A program made the position numbers and the translations under genes. Shown in pieces: positions 22,986 through 34,770 of a DNA stretch of 64,000 bases. This DNA comes from Fasciola hepatica. Its lineage: Eukaryota; Platyhelminthes; Trematoda; Plagiorchiida; Fasciolidae. The notes under the pieces were generated by a model that made no database searches, had not been told where the DNA came from, and saw only the letters and a program-made list of their open reading frames with translations. The stretch is from NCBI GenBank assembly GCA_948099385.1, contig CANUEZ040000161.1, positions 930,001 through 994,000 of the forward strand, given 5' to 3'. Position 1 is the first letter of the stretch; the number at the start of each line of letters is the position of its first letter.

Positions 22986-24480
22986 TAGAAGCATCAAATG
23001 ACTGAGTGCTTGTTTATCTTAGGTCGAATGCTGTTCATTATTGAGTCAACTGTGACATGTGAAATCTACTGGGAGTATCTGCACAGAAGTAGCTTTTAAA
23101 AACACTTTGAGGGGGACCGATGCACGCGCGATGGGAAGCAATTTTCTTGGTCCTTTGTTAGGCACTGGAATAATAGAAGCAACTCTCCGGCAATCAGAAA
23201 TGTGCTTCCGAGTTGAATATCTGCTAACTAGTTCCCACATTATTGGCGACAGTGTCCCTGCGCACTCCTTCAGGGTTATCGTCGGTAGATTGTCCTGACA
23301 GCTTGCCTTGTTTGTCGAGAGTTAAGTTGGTTCTTTGTGCACTTCTAAGGGAGGACTAAAAGCTGAGATAGGGTTTCTTTATGTGATCACAATGGAATTC
23401 GGTGTTATTGCTGATTGAGACGCACCACTGAGGCATCAACTAGGTTTTTAAACATTTTCCAAAAGTGGACGTTTACTGGCTACGAAACAGCCTAACTGCA
23501 TGGTTTCCATGGTATCACGGCCGTTTTATTGGAAGTTATGGTTTTTGTGTAAAAAGCAATGAGCCCGTGTGGTTCGATTTGGATAGACTTGGATAGCACT
23601 CTGACTGAAGCATGATCTCCAGACTTGAAAGCTCCTTCCTTCTTTCGGTATAATTGATTCAGATATGGAGATGAGAGTCTTTCGGAACGGACTTATATCG
23701 TTTCTGTGTGACAAAACAGATTGTGTCAAAAATTTAAATAGTCTGTCAGAGGTTTACAGCATAAGGACAGGTCGGATTGAGCAAATATACTTAGATCAGA
23801 GTTGTATATCATGCCCCTCGGTCAGGAATGGCGGTCCGGGTGACACTGTCGACTTACGATCTTTCGGTCGCGACCCTGGGTGAAGTGCTTGAGTGTAACT
23901 TTGCAATAAATCACCAAAGAAACGCTCACTACGGCTTGATCAGAGCGTTCTATCGGTGGGCGGCAAGAGATGTGAAACTAGTTGGCGGTTCCACAAGACA
24001 AACACCTAGAAGAGCATCCAGTCTAGTGGGAAAACTAACAATATTGTTCAGGCTCAACTTGACGAGGGAACTCATTTCAAACTTGTTAAAGTCACCATAG
24101 ACTACACACAAGGAAGAGTGAAGGTGATTTACTAAATGAGAGGGAATACTGTCAAAGGATTCATCCAGATCACCAGTAGGACATCTTGGAGAAATGTGAA
24201 TTTGGACCAGTATTATCCATCGATGGTGACTGAGGTGCCTAGGTTTACACTTGACAGTGGCAACACAAATGTGTGAGCCGAGGAAAATGTGGACAGATTT
24301 TGGAAGACATTACGTCAACGTTCATTAAAGAGCCTTATGACACCGTCACCATCTTTTCAGTAGGGAAGTAGACAGTCATCGCCCAATAATGTGAAGCCAT
24401 CAATTTTGACTATTTCGTCATCATTATGAGCGTGAATCTGTGACACGTGAAATGCATATCACGCTGAGAATGTATGCATC
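22985..24480 (-). mobile_element. CR1-like LINE, decayed copy (endonuclease and RT fingers)
   Basis: Minus-strand blocks occur in LINE order. Near 24430-24380 is VKIDGFTLLGDDCLL and near 24290-24240 ICVATVKCKPRHLSHHR. Near 24180-24080 is CPTGDLDESFDSIPSHLVNH followed by VVYGDFNKFEMSS, with an intact GDFN endonuclease motif, then VSFPTRLDALL. A degraded linker leads to the RT start: TLKECAGTLSPIMWELVSR and HISDCRRVASIIPVPNKGP (about 23280-23140). The RT palm and catalytic box are missing; the element ends near 22985 and another fragment of the family begins. Several frameshifts and stops make it non-functional. Confidence 0.78.
23046..23240 (-). pseudogene. CR1-like LINE RT fingers fragment
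   Basis: A 64-codon open frame with MWELVSRYSTRKHISDCRRV and ASIIPVPNKGPRKL. This matches the conserved RT segment (usually PDCWRVASIIPV-KKGPR) that precedes the RPISL block. The homologous plus-strand segment is at 33050-33200. It is followed by loss of similarity. Confidence 0.72.
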
Positions 24481-25740
24481 ACATGTATTCAAAATAAAAA
24501 TTCAACTAAAGACCATATAAGTGTGACCTGTTGAACGGAAATATATCCAGGAGCAGAACAACTCAAAACGAAGGGGAGTAGGTATCAGAAGGGGAAAGTA
24601 GGGTACAGCTTCTTGTATATTTCTCTGTTAGACTTTCATCGTAACAGGTCGCGAGATGTCTTGACATTTAGCTTAGGAGTGTGACAAAGTTACTATAAGA
24701 ATATCAGGTGGTCAGATAAATCCTAGCACATCCATACAGGAAGATGCACTCAAATGGAGTGCTTTCAGGAGGATGTGCTTCTCGAATAATCTTCGTAATT
24801 TCAGAAAAAGAAATCGAAGCTCTTCGGGTTTTTGAGACTGATTCTAAGTTCATCCATATGTGTAATGGAAAGCACATACCCCATCACCTCAGAGGTGCCT
24901 TAAGGCTTATAATACCAAATTACATGGACTATTGTCAGCTGTTAAGTCAGCATTATACATCAAGCAGAGGAAGATGCGTGCTGATTTTGTCCACGTGTAC
25001 AGACCGCGAGGTTTCCTCCTTCGACGGTCTATCAGTCTGTTTCGTAAGTTGTTCGTGCGTTTTACAAAGCATCTTGACAACTCAGTAAATATGATGTGAG
25101 AGAAATGGTTTTAAGAAAACCTCCCAAAATTGTCATATCCACCTGGTTCAGTATTGTGAGCTGGATTGAATTATCGGTATAATTTGGGGTGGGATTTCAT
25201 GAAATACACAAAGAATAGCGCTAGAAATTCCACTGCTATGCAACGGCGAGTTCTCCAAATTACAGTTAAGTAGCTCATTTGTGAGTTCATTATATTCCCA
25301 GATAGCACTCCTTGTCATGTGTCACAAAATTTGTGAATCGCTTTTGACCTGAGGAAGGTAACAGATTTTGCCTTTGCAAGTAATCTGGGTCACTGTAAGA
25401 TACGATTTATATATTTGTCACCTTACATTCCTTATCTTCTCATTATTAGAAATAAAATATATCTGGCCTCTTTCTCAGCACAAGCTAGAAGCGAAATGGA
25501 ATGTTTTGATGTGGCACATGGTTATGGGTTATTTCCTCATCAGTCTGATTACCTGCACGCCAAGTATGGTCGGTAAGCGTACTGAGCTTTGAAATCGGAC
25601 TTAGGGACAAATTATTCTTGCCAAAGTTTGTTGTGCGCCTCCAATAGGCATTTGTTGTCTAAATTTAGGGTGGCCATCGGATGCCTTTGAGAGACTGCTC
25701 TCCAGATCCATTCTGTAATGGCTCGTTCCTATAGAGCAAA
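24481..25740. other. Unassigned region
   Basis: A plus frame of 114 codons at 24744-25088 (start MHSNGVLSGGCASRIIFVIS) is unrecognised and has no copy that I noticed. Otherwise there are short frames only. Confidence 0.3.
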
Positions 25741-25920
25741 CTCAGCAGGTCCTTCGCAATGCAATGGTGAGACGGCTATCATCGTGAACTTTAGGGAATA
25801 AGGACGCGAGTTCGATTCTGGCTAGGGTCGGTCACTTCCCCGGTTGGCGGCATCCTACTGCTCTCCATCCTCTTCCTCAGACATTCCACTTCGTCGTATG
25901 ACAAATAAAGTTAGTAAAGG
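25741..25920 (+). repeat. Candidate tRNA-derived SINE
   Basis: A tRNA-like head with an A-box-like stretch near 25764-25775 (AATGGTGAGACGG) and a near-consensus B box, GAGTTCGATTC, at about 25808-25818. A body of about 80 bases follows, ending in AAATAAAGTTAGTAAAGG (about 25903-25920). The 3' tail resembles the AGTTAGT-rich tail beside the B box at 5600-5610, and AAAGTTAGTA also occurs at 20112-20121. The cloverleaf is too degenerate for a functional tRNA. The SINE assignment is inference. Confidence 0.4.
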
Positions 25921-27789
25921 ATCATTTATTTTACTGATATATACCATGCGTAGATTCACCTTCACTTCAAATGACTAGTCTCAAAGAACTGCGCTTTCGG
26001 TTATTTTCAGGAGTGCCTGGATGTTTTCTCAGCGTACTCTTCTCTCGAAGTTCAATGTGTTCCCGTGTTTCGAAAATTGGGTAATTATTTCCAGAGGACA
26101 CAACAGTAACTCGTGCTTTTTTCCGGAATCATGGATTTAGCTGGAAACCAGATGTCAGTTCATTTTATGGTCTCCAGTAATCTGATAATCGGATAAGTTC
26201 ATTCGCAATTTATTCCTTCCAAAACCGCTATTCGAAAGGAATTACCACGTCTCATACTAGCAGGTAGTATCGTAAATCATAACCTCTGAAATCGGAGTAT
26301 GAAACGAACGAAATCCCCATTGAGTCTGGTTGGGTAACAAGGGAACAAAAGAAACTGGAGATGACCGAAACGATAACAGACGGACCACTTATCCTACCGA
26401 ATTGTTCACATATGTGATTTGGTCAGTCACTACTATAACCTTGGCCTAGCTTTGACGGATGTTTTAAAAACGTGATGTAGCACCTCAAGTGACTAGACGA
26501 CGTAAGTGAAAGTGGTTAGATCTGTCTGAGATAATTGATCTCACCAACATCCAATACTATTTCCATATTTTTTCTAAATTGTACCATGACTTTCTTATCG
26601 TGTACCGACCCCCAGAGATTCATAATTTCTCCCCTACCTATATTCTTTTATTGATCATGGGACTGTCTCTCTTAAATATACACTTTAATCTAATTATGTT
26701 GACCAGAGGATGAGGTTAACGATGACAAGCCTTTTCGCCAAAGTCTATCTTTCATTGTCATAATGAGCACTTAACGTGATTCGTGTAGTTCTAAATAATC
26801 GTAGCAGCTTCCGGTCTCGATCCAGTTCATTGATTACGTGCATCAGCATTCTTTTCAGCTACATTTTCACTTTTAAGTCAGAGGGTACAATTAGTTTGCC
26901 TTTAAGTTCACTAACGGCAAACCACTTGACGCGTTGTGCAGATGAATCGATGTCGCTTTCCTCACACATCTGCTTCGGTTTTATTCATCTGATGACTGTC
27001 ATCACATGGGCCAAAGTTGAGAAATTTCAGTCTGTCTGTATATGATACGGTATGGACTAAATCACGTGTTTTGGTTGTCTATTGGACACCGTAGGAAATG
27101 CGTTTACTCAGCATTTCCGCACACTGCCAGGTGAATATCTGATTCCGGACGTACATTTCTGGAAGTATTCTGACTTTGTTTTCAAACCTGAAAGGCCCAC
27201 TGTGAATGAATAATAACAGTAATAGATAATAGTGACATTATTAATATTAGCTGTAGTAGTAGTACTAGTAGTAGTAATAGTTGTAGCAATAAAATTATTC
27301 GGGAAAATCAAGTAAGCTGTAATAACGAGGCCCGATAGAGCTGTAATTTAGTTCGTCTAGTCTCAGCACAATTCACAAGTTAAAATGATGTATAAGATAT
27401 ATTCTCGACGTTGCCACAAGTGGCTTCATACAATTTAGTTCATTAGCATTTATAATCAGTTCTAAAAACTCACCGTGTTTAGACCTGAACCATGAATTGT
27501 TTCTTGGAACGAATGCAAAATAGTTCAACTAATACTACCCTCGGGGGACTGGACGAGCTAATAAAACTAACTGACAAATGGAAATTACCTACCTCATCTG
27601 GAAAAAACTGGATACAGAACTGAATCAAACCTTGATAAGAACAAGAAGTCTTACAAGTATTGTAGATATTCGAATGAAAAGTCTCTTTTTTCGTTATGAG
27701 CTTTACACTCACCCTTTCACTTGTTTTAAACTTTTACGGTGTCGAGGGTTCATTTATAGCTTTTTCCCCACAAAAGCCCTGATTTGAAT
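25921..27789. other. Unassigned region
   Basis: Short frames only. An imperfect GTA/TAG-rich simple stretch lies at about 27248-27282. Confidence 0.4.
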
Positions 27790-27930
27790 ATGATGGTGAG
27801 TTTCTTTGATGTTGTAGAAATAAGTCCATTAAACCGACATCAAGTGTGTCGTGTTGTAACGATTTATGTTGATGACATATTAATTCCACTAACCACACTT
27901 TCATTCGAATTGAGAAAATACCTGTAGTTC
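27790..27930 (+). pseudogene. Short frame with an RT-like YVDD box
   Basis: A 46-codon frame starting MMVSFFDVVEIS contains VVTIYVDDILIPL and then stops. YVDD followed by hydrophobic residues is the signature of the reverse transcriptase active site in LTR elements, PLEs and related enzymes. However, no other RT motif could be found in the flanks, so this may be a scrap of an unidentified element or coincidence. Confidence 0.25.
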
Positions 27931-30900
27931 ATTGGTCAGAAATTAACCCATACCACTGAGACAAATTCACGTCTTTTTACCGACTGACATTGACGTGTTG
28001 ATTCGACGCAATCAGTCATGCCGTGACGTTCAACCAAGTTCAACTACTCAGGTCAGTCAGGGATCTAGAAACTCGACTGCTTAGGTAGTCCAATTACTGA
28101 CAAAACCCTCACATTTGGGCTTTTTACGTTCAGGTTATCCTTTTACTAGCATGATTCTCTTCTACCTCATCACTTACAAAACGGAATGACGGTGCACACA
28201 CCAGGTGATTTACTATTTCGATTCAGCTTATTTCTGCAGTGACACCTTCGAGGTTGGTGAGAAAATGGGCGAGATAAGATACAGCTGAGTACAAATAGGT
28301 TTTGATGTGAGAAAACACATTCGTATTCCACGAATGTGTACTTGATGTTGAGATTTATGCTCCGAGAATAAATAAAAAGATGAGATCGGTACTCCAGTTT
28401 TCTACAAGAGAACCCAGTCCATGAATTGGGACTTTGGGATATTTATCACTAGGTACAGCACCACCTACAGATAACTATATTTCAGGGACCGAACAACCAG
28501 TTTAAAATCTCTAGCAAGCCGCCCATAGACTAGTACAGGGAAGATGTAAAGCTAGTTAAGTAGAATGTATGAGTAAAAGGCGTATCAGAGGAGGTGAAAT
28601 AACGTTACGAGCAGTTTGATTTTGAAAACCTAAAAACGGTCGATTTATGTTCAGAAAGACTGCCGTGATGTGATCACCGCAAGAGGGGACACAGTTCACG
28701 ATAATACCAAGTTTTCATAGAAGAAATACATCAAATGTGTTCACCATTCGCGAACAGAGGGAAAATGGATTCCGAAAGATAGGAATATCTAAGATTTTAC
28801 GAAAATTAAAAAAATATAGACCGAGGGACACTTTCTCGGATCGTGGTTGGAGGATCGGTTGGAGAGTTCTGTTATGCCTTCTGTAGAGCATATTGAACAA
28901 TCTGACTGGGGTAGGGCATGACCAAGGTCACACCTGCTTGTACTTTGTAAAACATTCTGTGTGCTTGAACCTGTGGAGGAAGTTATACCATGAAGCGGGG
29001 AAGGTAACTGGGTAGCAGGTTTATTTTGTTTAAGTAAGGTAGTATGCTTTTTAAGAAATACTAGCCGGGATCACTCAAATTGTAACCTGCTAAGAAGTAT
29101 TGCATTTAGGGAGGGAGATGGTCAGAGGGAAGGAGTCACATAAGTAACATCATTGTTAGCGAGGAGTTTGTCAAAATATTGTACCGTTCTCCTCTTTCAG
29201 TCATTCTACGAAGAAAATTTAACCCGAAAGACATGATTCTCATCTTTTACTTCTGAAATGTTTAAGTGGAATCTAAGTAACAACAACTACGCTGTCACTG
29301 ATTCCCACAAGCTATGAATAACTTCCTGGAGCCTTTTGGTTTTTTCGTGCACAAATGCCGATAGAATCACCTTAATTAGATGCGTCCAATCTTGAATCGA
29401 GCTACAAACAGACTATATGTTAAAAGGAGAATTATAATAATGTGACTCAAATGTAGCTCCAAATGCGCAGTGCTATTATCCAACAATAAAAGAAATTCTG
29501 AGTCCTTCACAGTCTATACATTGTTTCCAGCTTCTCAGCCGCCCCTCTAATATACCCTAACCATCACAGCACTAAGTATGTTCTCATAATGCATTCTAAT
29601 TTGCTGTCAATTTTCGAGATATTTCGTGTTAACTCCTTTGCCGATGACTCGGAGTTTGAATTTTTCACCGGATAAACTGTAGTGTAGCTTTTTTCCATTT
29701 GTCTTTTGCATTTACGTGTCCGAACGTTTTTCATTTACCTGGACAAGGCATCCGTTTGGTATGCTTCTTCAGCACTGAAAGTGTCACACGACACATGATG
29801 TAACATCAAAATTCATCAACATCGGACATAAAAAGGGCTTACTAGCATTGTGATCTCGTAACTGTCAAGATAACATTGATAGGCGAACAATATCGATGTC
29901 TTACAATGAGACGAAAACCACCCCACCCCCAATCAACTAAAGTCTTAAACATTATTGTCCATCGACCCAGGCAAGTCTTGGTCAACATGACTAGAACTCA
30001 ACAAATCTAGTAGCCTAGTGATTCTGACTGATTTTATTGTATGGTCGCTTATAAGTACAGCAGAACTAGCATATCCCATGGCCTCTAATGCCCACCGTAC
30101 TATCAGGGATAGCCGGCAACCAGACCGAGACTTGGAGTGGAGAATCACATGAAGTTCCAACAAGTCTGGTGTGTCAACGAGCCAGAAAACTGATAACAAA
30201 TCCCAATCTATTTCGTTCGGAAAACGAAATTCTCAGACATCCGGCTCGAAAATGTTTATTGTTCCAGGGGTAAAATCCCCTAAAAATTGTTTCGTTTTTG
30301 GTTCTGGGAGGGAGAGGGTTATTGCATGGTAGGAGGTTTTCGAATGAGAAACTTTTCTTGCATTGCAAAAGTGTTCCTAGCAGAGAGAATATTGTACGCG
30401 GGGAGGTTGCAGTCTGCGGGGGTAGGAGCTGCGGCACATTCTCTTGTCAGTGAAGACCCGTTATAGCTTTGAATTGCATACGCAGTTGAATGCATCGATA
30501 TAGTAGAAGGTTAACCTAAAGGCCGTACGTTTCTTCTCGAATGAGAACTGAACGTAATGTGTAAGAGAAGCGAGTGTGTCAAGGGATGAATGTGGAAAGT
30601 TTCATGAGCGTACGTAAGAGAAGAGATACATTGAAAATTACAACATATCTCGGGGTGAGATGACTGGGTATACAAATCGGTGTGCTGCGGGTGCGTATTG
30701 TCCGACAGTATATTGGGGTCGATCTTTATGCATGATTCCCCGCGTCTGTCTTATTGTCAGTTTCTTGACTGTGACTAAAGACAAAAGAGTGGTGGTTTTT
30801 ACACTGGGCAACGGAACTGAAAAGTGTTGTTTCTGAGAGTCAGAAAATATGACAGAGAACAATAGAGTAAAATAACGAGAACAGATGGACGGAAGAAAGT

Positions 30901-30949
30901 CAATAGTATTGACTATCAGTCCTGGAATCGGCTGCGTTTGCGATTGTGA
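27931..30949. other. Unassigned region, about 3 kb
   Basis: Frames up to 87 codons (30174-30437, minus) without recognised motifs. No repeat relation to the rest of the window was noticed. Confidence 0.35.
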
Positions 30950-31630
30950 AAAGGCGAACGGCGCAGTATTCCGACACCACCTAAAGTGTGTGGATTACCG
31001 GAGGTTTCTAGTTATTGTTATTCTTAAGTGATTGGAGACGAGTCCAGAAAGGGAATCGTTGTGATTGATCACACTGTGTGTAAGTAGGGGACATGCGAAA
31101 GCGAAACAAGAAGTACTCGAAAATTTCGATGCGCTCATTGTCAGACCAGACAGTATGCGATTGCTTAGTATCTGACAAATTTCTCTATAAATAAGTTCGA
31201 GTCAGAAAAGCTGCAGGTGGATTACCACAGGCTAATATTTTCTGCGAGCTCTAAGACATTAACAGGAGAGTTGGCAAGCATATCACTGATGTAAAGATAA
31301 CATGGGAAAAAAGAGTCACCTTGGATCACTCCAGTACGGTTCATCAAATGTTTTCCTCATTTGGTGCACTACACACTTGTACTGAGGTGATCAGAAAGCC
31401 AGGGGTGTAATTGTTTTGATGATTTAAAAAAACGCAATTTAGCTGGGAGCCCTGACCAGAAAAATAGTCAGAATCACTAGCATAACCTTGGAAATCACCT
31501 AAAGACTTGTTGATAAGGTAACTGAGGGAGGCCGCAACACCTGAAGCCTGGGACGGAAAAAGTTTCGGTATGCCTTCATGAGTGGGGACAGCAGAGAAAC
31601 CCATAAATTTATAAACATCTAGTTTCACCG
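30950..31630 (-). mobile_element. CR1-like LINE RT fragment
   Basis: On the minus strand, after a 94-codon frame (31344-31628) there is NRTGVIQGDSFFPCYLYISD and MLANSPVNVLELAENISL (about 31345-31240). This matches the RT block usually read SGVPQG-VLSPLLYLIYIND, followed by the catalytic region. The FADD/YADD box is eroded to LAEN. Further on, NERIEIFEYFLFRF near 31130-31090 is compatible with the segment after the active site. The fragment abuts the 5' end of the plus-strand PLE at about 31670. It is non-functional. Confidence 0.6.
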
Positions 31631-31671
31631 ATTCCGCTAAAGGGAAGGCTCCAAAATTAGGGAGAGTCTAG

Positions 31672-32472
31672 ATATACACCAATTTCTCCAGATTTGTACC
31701 TATCGGGCGTAAACGCAACCTTATTCGCTCACTCGCAGCCCGTGTGCGAATGATTTGCTCCAATGAGACGGTGAGTGAAGAATTAGACATTTTGAAGCAA
31801 ACTCCATTGGATAACGCATATCCCGAGCGCTTCATTCAGAAGAATATAGCAGAAAGGGCAACGAGACAAGCGTTAGTGACCGTGAAGAAGAAAGATTTAT
31901 ACATTCATATCCCTTTCAAAGGAGATGACAAAAGCGAGTTACTAACAAGACGCTTGGAAAAGGCAATCGCTCTCACCTTTCCTGCTGCCAAACTGCGTGC
32001 CCACTTCACCAGTAGACCAGTGATCTCGACGAACCTAAAAGACAAGTTACCTGTCCTCACTTCATCCATGCTAACCTATTCATTTGTTTGCTCATATTCG
32101 GCAAGCTATATAGGTAGAACGGCACGGAAACTACCACAAAGGATCAAAGAGCACAAACCAACTTGGCTGTCGACGGGGAACATAAAATTCATTACCAGCG
32201 CGATTGTGGCGCACCTTGCGGACACTGGACATCACGTAAACGACGACGCGTTCAAAATAGTCTACAGAGTCCCTACGAACGCGCCGAAAGCCGCTCAAAA
32301 ACAACATCTAGCAACGGCAGAGGCTGTGGTGATCAGATTATTCAATCCATTGCTTTGTTCTCAGAAACGTTTCGTTAAGGCACTCAAACTACCCTGGCCA
32401 CGATCTGAGACCGACCCTGGAGCTCAATGTGACCCATACGTTGACCCTTTGGTTGAAAGCGGAAATGGATAA
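31672..32472 (+). pseudogene. Penelope-like element: RT C-terminus and GIY-YIG endonuclease, 5'-truncated
   Basis: A frame open from 31672 (after a TAG at 31669) to the stop at 32470, without internal stops. It begins inside the element at FSRFVPIGRKRNLIRSLAAR, the conserved region downstream of the PLE reverse transcriptase palm. The GIY-YIG endonuclease core follows: YSFVCSYSASYIGRTARKLP with the YIG codons at 32107-32115, then QRIKEH carrying the family Arg and His. A VAHLADTGHHVNDDAFKIVY block and a C-terminal ATAEAVVIRLFNPLLCSQKR / ALKLPWP signature complete it. The RT palm is missing, so it cannot transpose alone. The ALKLPWP ending groups it with the remnant at 52.2-52.4 kb and separates it from the LCAQK-type copies. 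No true start codon is present. Confidence 0.85.
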
Positions 32473-33019
32473 TCCCCGAAACCCTTGTTCATTGTTTCAC
32501 TGGCCCCTTTCCCAACCACGAAACAACAACATTTCCCCTCCTATCCTTCCTAACTACGTAACACCAACTTTGATGACCATCCAATCAAACTTTAGCACAC
32601 AGACGTTGTTCATAACTTATGCATTTCCAACTTATAAATGTAACTGTATTAGCCACGAGGATGATGTTACCGAAAACGAGCTTGTTCGCTATTCGTGTTT
32701 TTTATATATAATAAAATGGGATTATTCAGTGAGATATATTTTACTTGAAAGGTGTCTCCGGTGGGTATATATTCACAGGACCAATTCGAAGGTTGTCAGA
32801 TGTTGAGCGATCACGTACAGCATTAGGTATACAAATTTCAAGATTAGTGTTAATGTTCCCGCGCTTAGATTATCACCTTGCTTACGTATACGTGAGAGCG
32901 ACGTGGTGTCCTAAGACAAAAAACTGGCGCACGGGTAATTTTCAAGTTGGCTCTCACCTAGGACATCAGCTATCAACAAATGTCTATGCCAGTAGTGCAA
33001 AGAAACACGCAGTTCGAAA
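32473..33019 (+). other. Probable PLE 3' untranslated region and spacer
   Basis: A GAAAACGAGCTTGTTCGCTA block near 32674 is shared with both inverted arms of the short PLE-related element at 52.1-52.6 kb. This supports a family 3' or terminal region here. The remainder is unassigned; a 94-codon frame at 32745-33029 has no motif until the LINE begins. Confidence 0.45.
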
Positions 33020-33472
33020 ACACCTGTGAGATGGCATTAAAATATCCTCAGAAGTGGTAATTCTACAGGAGTGCGCGGGAAAATCGCGCCGAATAATCTC
33101 GGAACTAGTCAGCAGATGTTTAATACAAAAGCACTTTCCTGACTGCTGGAGAGTGGCCTCTATTATTGCAAAGATTGAAAAAAGACCATGAAAATCACGT
33201 CAAATCGTCTGCACATCAGTTCCATTCTAAGTGTCTGTAAAGCTCATTCTGCACAGAATCTCCTAGCAGATCTGTGGCCTGGTTCCCAAACAGTTTGCAG
33301 ATTGATGCTCCAGCACGTATGCCATAGCGTCATTTAACCAAATTATCTGTACGTCATTAAACTCCAAGTCAGGCTGTCAGCGTGATTTACTGATAATAGT
33401 GAAGCACCTGACTGTGAACCACAGTATCTCCTTTATCCAATTATTAGGAACAGGAAGAAGACGCATATTGCG
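33020..33472 (+). mobile_element. CR1-like LINE RT fragment, interrupted by the palindrome
   Basis: Plus-strand blocks: DGIKISSEVVILQECAGKIA near 33020-33080, ELVSRCLIQKHFPDCWRVAS near 33100-33165, then a weakly preserved LNSKSGCQRDLLIIVKHL near 33360-33410. This is the RT fingers region up to the palm of the CR1-like family, homologous to 22985-23300 on the other strand. It stops at the left edge of the palindrome. The matching continuation, starting after the first palm motif, begins to the right at 34771. Confidence 0.65.
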
Positions 33473-33611
33473 AGACGCGACAATTTGATCCACTCCTGTC
33501 GATCGCGAACGTGAAACATATCAGTTTATATATGATACTGTGTATGGGATTCACAGTGGGAAACGAGAAAAACGTTTACCACAAAGAATGTGGCAATTCG
33601 TTTTTGGTTCG

Positions 33612-33975
33612 TGGCTAATGCCAGAGAAGACAGATTGTTTGCAATGTTTCTTTCTGTGCACAAATGGGGGGGGGTTCTGTCTCGATCAACATAGCTTCGC
33701 TGAACGCCAGCAGTTTTGCATTTCGATTGCATAATCGTATTTTGAATGAACGGGTCAGGTCAACGCGATGACCTGTTGAAAGTAGAGGCTTAGCGATAGC
33801 GAATACTGGGTTTCTCGTCGGAATTTGCTTTGTGCAGTTCAAATGAGTCATTGAATGCAAAAGCCAATTTGGAATATGTTCAGTCATTCTTTGAGTCAAG
33901 TATCGTCCTGTTCTGCCAATATACGTGTCACTGCAACTGCGAGTGAACTGGTAGACATGTGAGACATTAAGAGCG
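33612..33975 (-). pseudogene. PLE GIY-YIG endonuclease tail, left palindrome arm
   Basis: Mirror copy of 34266-34628. It reads VYQFTRSCSDTYIGRTGRYL, then TQRMTEHIPNWLLHS, TGHRVDLTRSFKIRL, KLLAFSEAMLI and ICAQKETLQTICLLWH. The stop follows the LLWH ending at about 33615. One residue shorter than its partner (EPPP against EPPPP), owing to the G9/C12 length difference. GIY-YIG residues present are the Tyr of the VY pair, YIG and the downstream Arg. The RT part is missing. Confidence 0.85.
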
Positions 33976-34265
33976 AATGACTGTCAAAGTGATCTAATCT
34001 CTATCCTCTAGTGGTCTGCACTAGGCGTAATTGGGCTGCCGCATATGTTCAACCTAGAGCGGAGCTTGAGTTATGACGTAAATGTTTAAAAGTGACCACC
34101 TAAACGAAAGTATTTTATCTTATTCGTTCCTTTTAAAGGTGGTCACACTTTTAATCATTTACGTCATAACTCAAGCTCCGCTCTAGGTTGAACATATGCG
34201 GCAGCCCAATTACGCCTAGTGCAGACCACTAGAGGATAGAGATTAGATCACTTTGACAGTCATTC

Positions 34266-34628
34266 GCTCTTAATGTCTCACATGTCTACCAGTTCACTCG
34301 CAGTTGCAGTGACACGTATATTGGCAGAACAGGACGATACTTGACTCAAAGAATGACTGAACATATTCCAAATTGGCTTTTGCATTCAATGACTCATTTG
34401 AACTGCACAAAGCAAATTCCGACGAGAAACCCAGTATTCGCTATCGCTAAGCCTCTACTTTCAACAGGTCATCGCGTTGACCTGACCCGTTCATTCAAAA
34501 TACGATTATGCAATCGAAATGCAAAACTGCTGGCGTTCAGCGAAGCTATGTTGATCGAGACAGAACCCCCCCCCCCCATTTGTGCACAGAAAGAAACATT
34601 ACAAACAATCTGTCTTCTCTGGCATTAG
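34266..34628 (+). pseudogene. PLE GIY-YIG endonuclease tail, right palindrome arm
   Basis: An open frame continuing upstream of 34341 through VYQFTRSCSDTYIGRTGRYL (34284-34343), followed by the same blocks as the left arm and ending LLWH. This is a compact single-strand endonuclease domain used by PLEs for target nicking; only the domain and its C-terminal tail are present. It belongs to the LCAQK subfamily with the copies at 3.8 and 39.6 kb. The frame carries no stops, but no RT is attached. Confidence 0.85.
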
Positions 34629-34770
34629 CCACGAACCAAAAACGAATTGCCACATTCTTTGTGGTAAACGTTTTTCTCGTTTCCCACTGTGAATCCCATA
34701 CACAGTATCATATATAAACTGATATGTTTCACGTTCGAGATCGACAGGAGTGGATCAAATTGTCGCGTCT

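Larger units (their letters stand above)
33473..34770. repeat. Near-perfect 1.3-kb palindrome of Penelope-like sequence
   Basis: Arm 33473-34101 is the reverse complement of arm 34137-34770, with a 35-base spacer (34102-34136). By eye identity is about 99%. Noted differences are a G9 against C12 homopolymer, a 2-base indel next to the spacer and a few substitutions. Each arm carries the same PLE C-terminal coding segment, reading outward from the centre. Flanks are CR1-like LINE RT sequence on both sides, suggesting insertion into a LINE. No target-site duplication was evident. Confidence 0.95.

Noticed and set aside
33473..34770. Palindrome as a pure assembly artefact
   Set aside because: The arms differ by a homopolymer length, a 2-base indel and substitutions, which a simple mirrored contig would not show. 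It cannot be fully excluded without reads.
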